DNA from: an uncultured Eubacteriales bacterium
GTDB taxonomy: Bacteria; Bacillota; Clostridia; Oscillospirales; CAG-382
Assembly (NCBI GenBank): GCA_934479825.1
Contig: CAKSOW010000032.1
Coordinates: 1 to 28,241, forward strand
Length of the DNA stretch: 28,241 bases
Direction: 5' to 3'
The stretch's first letter is position 1, and each line of letters opens with the position of its first letter. This document shows, one piece after another, positions 22,862-28,241 of this stretch. The notes under the pieces are model-generated. The model did not search any database, was not told the DNA's origin, and saw only the letters and a program-made list of their open reading frames with translations. The translations under genes were made by a program, and so were the position numbers.

Positions 22862-24937
22862 TCACACTCCATATATGTCTGCCGCATAATACTTGCCAAA
22901 GATGTATACCGGCACAGCCGACCAGCCATGGCAAAGACTTCCGGCTCTTCCGAAATCCTCCGCTCCCTTATCCGTCTCCCAGAACGTGTCCGCCCCTTGG
23001 TTTAGCATGGCGCCCCAACGGGTCTCGATTTCCGCCAGTATCTCGTTTTTGCGGCGTCCGCGCTTTAAGAAAGCCTCATATTCAAAAATCGTCATGCTGA
23101 GCGATACCGGAATCAGTTCACCTGAAACAAGAGCCTTTTCCACTTCCGGAATATATGATGCCGGTACGGAATCGGTATAAAGCATAAGCGCCTGCGTTAA
23201 ATCGTGCCGCGGCACCCGGTCGCTAAGCCTTGTGCGGTATGCACCTCGTGTTTCATCGAAAAAGGCTCTGTGCGTGGCTTCTTTTAGCCGCGCGGCGGCG
23301 TCCGCAAACCGGGCAACCAATTTCGGTTCGGCTGTTTCGCACAGTGTCGCAAAGCATTCAAGCGCGTCTGCGACAAAAGCGCATAGCGGCGCTTCATACA
23401 CGGTTTCACCGTCTGCATAGCGTTCGTTCCCCTCCAAGCCGTCGCGCCATTCATAAAAATTCCAATGCTCCGCACCGGTATAAAGCGGAATAAGTCCGGT
23501 CTCGTCGATACGCTTTACAAAACCGTCGGCAATGGCGCGGAGCGTCGGAAACAGTTCTGCGGCTAACGTTTTATCGCCGCTGTAACATTGATATTCGTAT
23601 ACTTCGCGAAGAAATACGGCGGTAAAACTCGGAATGGTAATGGGTTCTCTGCCGGGTGCGCATAGTTCTAAAAGTGCGTCCCTTTCGCGGAAGGAGCGTG
23701 TCATAAGCGCAAGTGACGCGCGCGGAAAACGAAATTCATGAAATGCATAATAGCCGCATAAGATCTGAATCCGGCTGTCCATGCCATAGAGCGACTGCTC
23801 GCGCCACGGGCAGTCCTCATAGTGTTCATGCATACACATCTGCAAAGTTTTCACGCCGACATTGTAGATTCTTTTATGTAACCCGTCAGGCATCGGACAC
23901 GGATAAACGGTAAGCGGATAATCCGTCGGGCACACCCCGACCGTGTGCAGGGTCACAGCCTTAGCGTAAATATGTAACTGCAAATAGCGAAGCCCCAGCC
24001 GTTGATAGGGGTAGAAAAAGTCGTTTTTTCCTTTTTTTGCAAAAAAACGGAAACAGAAATTGCGCGAACCGAGCATGCTTCTCACGCGCATGTCCTCACA
24101 GTGTTCGCCATACCCCACCAAAATTTCCGTATCCTCCGGCACCTCCAAGGAAAACGAAAGAAGACCTGCTGTTTCGCCGCCGAGATCATACAGAAAATAT
24201 AAACCGTCTGCGTCGGACTCCCCGGCTGGATTCAGGGCCATATGCAGACCATCTGCATCGCGCTTGACCGTATCAAACGGTTTTGCCGACAAAAAAGCGG
24301 TATACATACGTTCGGCTTTGGGCTTGGAGGCGTCCTTTTCACGGAAAATTCCTTGTGCCGTCAGTTTGGCGCCGATACAAGCGCCGATTTTCAACTTCTC
24401 GATCGGACGCGGCGAAAGGGTGCGCGGCTTATCGGCAAGAAGGCTGTTCCGGAACGGTTGTGGTGCAACGCGCGCGTCAAATTCAAAGTTGAAACCGAGC
24501 TGGCCGGTGATTTTTTCGTGTGTATCCAAATAGCGCGCGTCGTGTGCCGAAAGTGTTTCCGGCGAGCTTGCCGCCACCGTTTTTCCATTCTGCACGACGG
24601 TGAAAATCACACCGGGCGTGCCTTTGGAACGCGTCGAAAAATCCGCCCCGCAAACATATTGCCCGACGGTAAGCTCGTTTGTGCCTGGTATACAGAATCG
24701 TGTGATATCGATTTCATCATAGACCGGATGAAAGTCATAATCCTCAAAGACACCGGTATCGGCAAAAACGCCGTTTACAAAGGCGGCATACTGCGAAAAA
24801 GCGCTGATATACAGCGTCACCGGACTGCCGTCTGTTATGTCAAAAGAGGTTTTATAAAGATAATACCGATGTTCGATATTGGTTTGGCCGTCAGTGTCTG
24901 CCATGATCCACGCGGCCTTTTCAAATATTTGGTTCAT
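22862..24937 (-). CDS. GH78-like alpha-L-rhamnosidase, compact form
   Basis: Protein of 691 residues, probably removing alpha-L-rhamnose from glycans or glycosides. The N-terminal third is beta-rich (YYLYKTSFDI, LYISAFSQYAAFVNG), as in the jelly-roll domains of this family. The (alpha/alpha)6 catalytic domain begins near 345 and contains YEDCPWREQSLYGMDSR (about 370-387), equivalent to the GH78 DCPxRxE acid region, plus HWNFYEWRDG and the late SLCHGWSAVPVYIF. No signal peptide is seen, so it should act in the cytoplasm on imported oligosaccharides. At 691 residues it is shorter than many GH78 enzymes (often 850-1000). Substrate is inferred from fold only. It has its own promoter. Its stop is followed directly by a hairpin array. 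Confidence 0.8.
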   Translation of the reverse strand: MNQIFEKAAWIMADTDGQTNIEHRYYLYKTSFDITDGSPVTLYISAFSQYAAFVNGVFADTGVFEDYDFHPVYDEIDITRFCIPGTNELTVGQYVCGADFSTRSKGTPGVIFTVVQNGKTVAASSPETLSAHDARYLDTHEKITGQLGFNFEFDARVAPQPFRNSLLADKPRTLSPRPIEKLKIGACIGAKLTAQGIFREKDASKPKAERMYTAFLSAKPFDTVKRDADGLHMALNPAGESDADGLYFLYDLGGETAGLLSFSLEVPEDTEILVGYGEHCEDMRVRSMLGSRNFCFRFFAKKGKNDFFYPYQRLGLRYLQLHIYAKAVTLHTVGVCPTDYPLTVYPCPMPDGLHKRIYNVGVKTLQMCMHEHYEDCPWREQSLYGMDSRIQILCGYYAFHEFRFPRASLALMTRSFRERDALLELCAPGREPITIPSFTAVFLREVYEYQCYSGDKTLAAELFPTLRAIADGFVKRIDETGLIPLYTGAEHWNFYEWRDGLEGNERYADGETVYEAPLCAFVADALECFATLCETAEPKLVARFADAAARLKEATHRAFFDETRGAYRTRLSDRVPRHDLTQALMLYTDSVPASYIPEVEKALVSGELIPVSLSMTIFEYEAFLKRGRRKNEILAEIETRWGAMLNQGADTFWETDKGAEDFGRAGSLCHGWSAVPVYIFGKYYAADIYGV

Positions 24938-24969
24938 CTTTCCTTTTTTCCTTTCTTGGTTTCGACATC

Positions 24970-24998
24970 AGTATAACGCAAAAAGCCCGGTTTGTCAA
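24970..24998 (-). promoter_or_regulatory. Promoter of the rhamnosidase-like gene
   Basis: On the minus strand TTGACA (complement of 24993-24998), a 17-bp spacer and TATACT (complement of 24970-24975), 32 bases before the ATG at 24937. Between this and the metN promoter (24999-25169) nothing recognisable is seen. Confidence 0.8.
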
Positions 24999-25169
24999 TG
25001 AAAAGCTTGCGAGGTCTCTTGCTTTTTAATGAAACGTCCAAGAGTTCATGCAACAAGCGGAACCTTTCTGCAAAAGGCGGTTTTTATCGAATATAGCCGT
25101 ATTTGTCTGCCGGCATTCCTGCGAATATCGGCAAAACTGACAAAATCTTCAAAAAGCGCAATTTTACCC

Positions 25170-25198
25170 TTGACACAACGGTGTTTCTGTGCTATACT
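25170..25198 (+). promoter_or_regulatory. metNIQ promoter
   Basis: TTGACA (25170-25175), a 17-bp spacer and TATACT (25193-25198). The predicted start near 25205 gives an unusually long leader of about 305 nt before metN. Confidence 0.85.
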
Positions 25199-25204
25199 GT
25201 CACA

Positions 25205-25500
25205 AACAAGAAAAGCACACCGCATCTTTTGATCGGCTGGTGTGATTCTGCGAAAGGATGGCATGAAACATGGAAATATTGCTCGATAAATTGCTTCGCT
25301 CCAATTTCCGTTGCGGTCGAATGTTTCTCCCCGGACATGATACATGTGTGGGCTTGTCTTTATGCCGTTCGACTGCTAAAAACGTCTGATTCAAGCACAA
25401 ACAAAACATATTGGTATTCATGTCCGGGCGCAAAATACAGCTTCCGGACTTTTTTGTCGGTATTTCACCGGCAAAACATATTGCGGCACTGCCGCTAAGG
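25205..25500 (+). promoter_or_regulatory. Structured metNIQ leader, candidate riboswitch or attenuator
   Basis: Several long helices can form: CACACC/GGTGTG (near 25216-25243), GGAAATATTG/CCAATTTCC (25271-25309), GCGGTCGAA/TTCGACTGC (25313-25321 with 25369-25377, one G-T), CCCGGACATGA/TCATGTCCGGG (25330-25340 with 25418-25428) and GCTTG/CAAGC (near 25351-25396). The third and fourth interleave like a pseudoknot. The 3' strand of the fourth is also the 5' arm of the terminator at 25422-25455, so the two structures exclude each other. A small GCGGC/GCCGC hairpin precedes the metN ribosome site. I see no S-box, SAM-II/III/IV or T-box consensus. Methionine or SAM is the expected signal from the gene context, but this is inference. 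Confidence 0.6.
25422..25455 (+). terminator. Leader terminator upstream of metN
   Basis: GTCCGG (25422-25427) pairs with CCGGAC (25444-25449), followed by T6 (25450-25455). The left arm overlaps the 3' strand of an 11-bp helix starting at 25330, giving a read-through/terminate switch. Confidence 0.7.
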
Positions 25501-25510
25501 AGTAAAAAAC

Positions 25511-26503
25511 ATGATCGAATTACAGCACGTAAGCAAGACGTTTGAAACGGTTTCCGGCTCTGTCGAAGCTGTAAAGGACGTCAGCCTTACCATTGAAACC
25601 GGCGATATTTTCGGCGTGATCGGACTTTCCGGCGCAGGAAAAAGCACCCTTGTGCGCTGTATCAATTTTTTGGAGCGCCCCACGGACGGCAAAGTTTTGT
25701 TTTCCGGTGTGGATCTTGCCTCGCTTTCGCGCAAACAATTGCTTGAAACGCGCCGCAAGATCGCTATGATCTTCCAGAATTTCAATCTGCTCTCCCAGCG
25801 CACGGCTCTTGCCAATGTCTGCTACCCGATGGAGATCACCGGCGTTCCGAAAAAAAAGGCTGTCGAAAAGGCAAAGGCACTTTTGGAACGTGTGGGGCTT
25901 GCAGACCGCATGAATTCCTATCCGTCACAGCTTTCGGGCGGACAAAAACAGCGCGTGGCCATTGCGCGCGCCTTGGCGACTGACCCCGAAGTCCTTCTGT
26001 GTGATGAAGCCACCAGCGCTCTTGACCCCAATACGACCCGTTCGATTCTGGCGCTTTTGAAAGACATCAACCGGGATCTCGGCGTGACTATCATCGTCAT
26101 TACGCACGAAATGAAAGTCGTCGAACAGATCTGCAACCGTGTGGCCGTTATGGAAAATGGTTCGGTCGTGGAAACCGGCGACGTGAAAGACGTGTTTTTG
26201 TCGCCGAAATCCAAAATTGCACGCGAGCTGATCTTGCCCAAGAACGAAACTGTGGATTCTATGGTTTCCGACAATGTCATCCGTGTGGCGTTCGACGGCA
26301 GAAATGCCTTTGAACCGCTCATTTCCAACCTTGTCATGAAATGCCATGCACCGGTCAACATTTTAGGGGCTGATACCAAAAACATTGACGGCAAGGCGTT
26401 CGGACAGATGCTTTTGCAATTGCCGGAGGATGCGGCAGCCGCCAAACGCGTCAAGCAGTATCTTGCCGACCGGAATGTGGTATTTGAGGAGGTGAGCGCA
26501 TGA
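25511..26503 (+). CDS. metN: Methionine ABC importer ATP-binding protein
   Basis: Protein of 330 residues that powers import of D/L-methionine at the cytoplasmic face. Walker A GLSGAGKST (38-46), Q-loop FQNFNLL (88-94), signature LSGGQKQ (141-147), Walker B VLLCDEATSALD (about 161-172) and the H-loop ITHEMK are all present. The C-terminal 75 residues (VIRVAFDGRNAFEPLISNLV; ADRNVVFEEV) form the NIL domain that binds methionine and inhibits transport in MetN proteins. It is first in the metNIQ operon, behind a structured leader with its own promoter. AAGGAG precedes the ATG, and the stop overlaps metI by ATGA. Confidence 0.94.
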   Translation: MIELQHVSKTFETVSGSVEAVKDVSLTIETGDIFGVIGLSGAGKSTLVRCINFLERPTDGKVLFSGVDLASLSRKQLLETRRKIAMIFQNFNLLSQRTALANVCYPMEITGVPKKKAVEKAKALLERVGLADRMNSYPSQLSGGQKQRVAIARALATDPEVLLCDEATSALDPNTTRSILALLKDINRDLGVTIIVITHEMKVVEQICNRVAVMENGSVVETGDVKDVFLSPKSKIARELILPKNETVDSMVSDNVIRVAFDGRNAFEPLISNLVMKCHAPVNILGADTKNIDGKAFGQMLLQLPEDAAAAKRVKQYLADRNVVFEEVSA

Positions 26504-27189
26504 ACGAAGTATTGCAAAACGTGTTTACCGCACAGAATTTAGCGTTCTTCGGCGAAGCCGTGAAGTCTACTTTTATTGTAACTGTCGCTAGTACGCTTCT
26601 TGCCTATCTCATCGGCGTGCCGCTCGGCATTCTTTTATACGGAACGGCCAAGACCGGCATTTTCCCCAACCGTTACATCAACGGCACCGTCGGCTTTATT
26701 GTCAACGTGATCCGCTCGATTCCCTTTATCATCTTACTCGTTATCACTCAACCGCTTGCGGCGGCAGTGGTGGGGACGCGTATCGGCGATACGGCGTTTA
26801 TTTTCCATTTGGTATTGGCGGCCGCCCCGTTTGTGGCACGTATGATCGAATCTTCGCTGCGCGAAGTGGATGCCGGAGTGATTGAAGCGGCACAGGCGAT
26901 GGGCTCGACCAATTTCCAGATCATGATGAAAGTCGTCATTCCCGAAGCCAAGCCCTCGCTCATTCTCGGCGCAGCTATCGCAATCACCACCATTTTAGGC
27001 TACACGCCTATGACTTATCTTATCGGCGGCGGCGGCCTCGGTAAAGTTGCCATTCAGTTTGGTCTTTACCGCAACGAACCGGACAAAATGTATATATCGT
27101 CCCTGTTGTTGATTATTCTTGTTCAGATCCTGCAAGAAGTGTTGAACTATCTTGCCAAGGCCTGCGACAAGCGTATCCGCAACAAGTGA
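26500..27189 (+). CDS. metI: Methionine ABC importer permease
   Basis: Protein of 229 residues, the membrane channel subunit of MetNIQ. About five transmembrane helices are visible (VKSTFIVTVASTLLAYLIG, FIVNVIRSIPFIILLVIT, FHLVLAAAPFVARMI and two near 155-215). The cytoplasmic EAA loop that contacts MetN reads IEAAQAMGSTNFQIMMKVVI. The length matches the family. The ATG overlaps the metN stop, indicating coupling. It is followed 43 bp later by the binding-protein gene. Confidence 0.93.
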   Translation: MNEVLQNVFTAQNLAFFGEAVKSTFIVTVASTLLAYLIGVPLGILLYGTAKTGIFPNRYINGTVGFIVNVIRSIPFIILLVITQPLAAAVVGTRIGDTAFIFHLVLAAAPFVARMIESSLREVDAGVIEAAQAMGSTNFQIMMKVVIPEAKPSLILGAAIAITTILGYTPMTYLIGGGGLGKVAIQFGLYRNEPDKMYISSLLLIILVQILQEVLNYLAKACDKRIRNK

Positions 27190-27232
27190 CTGTATATAAA
27201 CCACTTATTTTTACACAAAGGAGTAAAAAATC

Positions 27233-28039
27233 ATGAAAAAGGTACTTACACTCATCGGCACAGCGCTTCTCGCGGCAGCGGTACTCGCTTCCTGCGGCGG
27301 CAAAAAAGACGACAAGGTTATTAAAGTAGCGGCAAGCTCTTCTCCGCACGCTGAAATTCTCGAACAGTGCGTTGAACCGCTCAAAGCCGAAGGCTATACG
27401 CTTGAAATCAAGATCATGGACGACTATGTCATTCCGAACAATGCAACCGAAAGCGGCGATGTAGACGCCAACTACTTCCAGCATCAGCCCTACCTTGATT
27501 CCTTCAACAAGGACAACGGTACGCATCTTGTTTCGATTGCCAAGATTCACTATGAGCCGTTCGGCATTTACGCAGGCACCTGCAAGTCGCTTGACGAACT
27601 TCCCGAAGGCGCCAAGATTGCCGTTCCGAACGACGTAACCAACGAAGCACGCGCACTTCTTCTGCTCCAAGATAAAGGCGTTCTTACTTTGAAAGAGGGC
27701 GCAGGCCTTACGGCAACCAAGGAAGATATCGTAGAAAATCCGGGCAACTATGAGATCGTTGAAATGGAAGCGGCTCTTGTTCCGACCGTTCTCAGCGATG
27801 TGGATATTGCGGTTGTCAACGGCAACTATGCGCTTGCCAACGGACTTAAAGTGTCCGAAGCGCTTGCTACCGAAGATGCAGAATCCGAAGCTGCTCAGAC
27901 CTTTGCCAATGTGCTTGTTGTCAAAGAGGGCAATGAGAACCTCGACAAGATCGTTGCACTTAAAAACGCTCTGCTCAGCGACAATGTCAAGGAATTCATT
28001 GACAAGACCTACGACAAGGCTGTTGTAGCAATCTTCTGA
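27233..28039 (+). CDS. metQ: Methionine-binding lipoprotein (NlpA family)
   Basis: Protein of 268 residues, the extracellular methionine receptor of the importer. A lipoprotein signal ends in lipobox LASC with lipidated Cys21. The mature part starts IKVAASSSPHAEILEQ and contains VDANYFQHQPYLDSFN, ISVAKIHYEPF-type and GAKIAVPNDVTNEARALLLL segments, all characteristic of the NLPA/MetQ fold. DVDIAVVNGNYALANGL near residue 185 is the conserved C-lobe strand-helix. AAAGGAG precedes the ATG. Ligand specificity (L-Met, D-Met or a Met dipeptide) cannot be resolved. It ends the operon, followed by two strong hairpins. Confidence 0.94.
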   Translation: MKKVLTLIGTALLAAAVLASCGGKKDDKVIKVAASSSPHAEILEQCVEPLKAEGYTLEIKIMDDYVIPNNATESGDVDANYFQHQPYLDSFNKDNGTHLVSIAKIHYEPFGIYAGTCKSLDELPEGAKIAVPNDVTNEARALLLLQDKGVLTLKEGAGLTATKEDIVENPGNYEIVEMEAALVPTVLSDVDIAVVNGNYALANGLKVSEALATEDAESEAAQTFANVLVVKEGNENLDKIVALKNALLSDNVKEFIDKTYDKAVVAIF

Positions 28040-28060
28040 TTTTTTGTATGAGACAAAAAC

Positions 28061-28142
28061 GCGTCTTTTCTTAGAAGAAAAGACGCATAAAAGAATTATT
28101 TTACAGAGCGGCGGTTCAGAATTTTCTGAACCGCCGCTCTGT
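28061..28142 (+). terminator. metNIQ terminator region with two long hairpins
   Basis: The first stem is GCGTCTTTTCTT/AAGAAAAGACGC (28061-28086). The second is an 18-bp stem, ACAGAGCGGCGGTTCAGA (28103-28120) with its complement at 28125-28142. Only TTTC-type sequence follows the second, so termination strength is uncertain. They immediately precede hairpin-array copy 3. Confidence 0.72.
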
Positions 28143-28145
28143 TTC

Positions 28146-28241
28146 TGCTTTTCGTTTCGCGAAAAGCATATAAGGGACGGTTTTTGTGTTACTTTTTCGC
28201 TTGTACGAAAAAGTAACCAAAAGAGACGATTTTTACGTTCT
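28146..28241 (+). repeat. Hairpin-array repeat, copy 3 (cut by window end)
   Basis: TGCTTTTCG/CGAAAAGCA (28146-28168), a linker with AAGGGACGGTTTTTGT, GTTACTTTTTCG/CGAAAAAGTAAC (28188-28217), a linker AAAAGAGACGATTTTTAC, then GTTCT, the beginning of a third stem like that in copy 2. Same order and orientation as copy 1, directly behind the metQ terminators. Confidence 0.85.

Noticed and set aside
25248..25272. CGAAAGGATGGC in the metN leader resembles part of the SAM-III (SMK) box.
   Set aside because: Only a short stretch fits. The pairing partners expected in SMK boxes and the usual sequestration of the ribosome site are absent, and the match lies about 240 nt before metN.
25270..25389. 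A 39-codon frame in the metN leader (MEILLDKLLR...) that might be a leader peptide.
   Set aside because: The ribosome site spacing is poor, methionine codons are not enriched, and the frame overlaps strong RNA helices. It is more likely chance.
1..28241. CRISPR arrays, tRNA or rRNA genes.
   Set aside because: No regularly spaced direct repeats, cloverleaf signatures or rRNA segments were seen on either strand.

Overview
The window looks like a chromosomal segment of an anaerobic, Gram-positive Clostridia-type bacterium, plausibly a gut Oscillospirales or Christensenellales relative. The evidence is SLH-domain surface proteins, SpoVG, a long Gram-positive SRP RNA with an Alu-type part, a GlpP-controlled anaerobic glycerol-3-phosphate operon, and textbook sigma-A promoters with 17-bp spacers. 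There are two compositional halves. Positions 1 to about 11.9 kb are AT-rich. From the murC terminator at 11.91 kb onward the DNA is clearly richer in G+C and its genes are mostly housekeeping or metabolic. The AT-rich side of the boundary carries small genes typical of mobile elements (TnpV, DUF6809, a DUF3789-like microprotein), so the left part may be an acquired island.

Left half. A minus-strand operon (6708 to 104) encodes two small zinc-ribbon proteins, a zinc-ribbon membrane-tail protein, a TPM-domain membrane protein and two paralogous SLH surface proteins. The two SLH proteins carry Ig-like domains and, unexpectedly, a segment that reads like domain 2 of elongation factor Tu. Divergently, from a promoter at 6749-6777, runs a three-gene operon: a solute-binding lipoprotein without a permease, a two-TM receptor ending in a LuxR-type DNA-binding domain, and a small Xre-type regulator. 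This looks like a membrane-spanning one-component signalling unit. A minus-strand mobile-element remnant (11888 to 10274) follows.

Right half. murC (minus) and spoVG (plus) diverge. An SRP RNA gene (minus, promoter 14227-14255) converges on spoVG. birA follows with a TTG start. A glycerol-3-phosphate oxidation operon (FAD dehydrogenase with BFD-type iron-sulfur domain, second FAD oxidoreductase, DUF1667 protein, GlpP antiterminator) is transcribed from a consensus promoter with a hairpin and T-rich tract in its leader, so GlpP probably controls its own operon. Then come a large secreted modular protein, a GH78-like alpha-L-rhamnosidase (minus) and a metNIQ methionine importer operon.

The most unusual non-coding content is of two kinds. 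First, arrays of consecutive stem-loops start right behind three genes (21.89, 22.86 and 28.15 kb), with compensatory base changes between copies. Second, the metN leader (about 25205-25500) has a long potential helix that excludes an intrinsic terminator and does not match any SAM or methionine riboswitch I recognise. All assignments come from reading the sequence; no database search was run.
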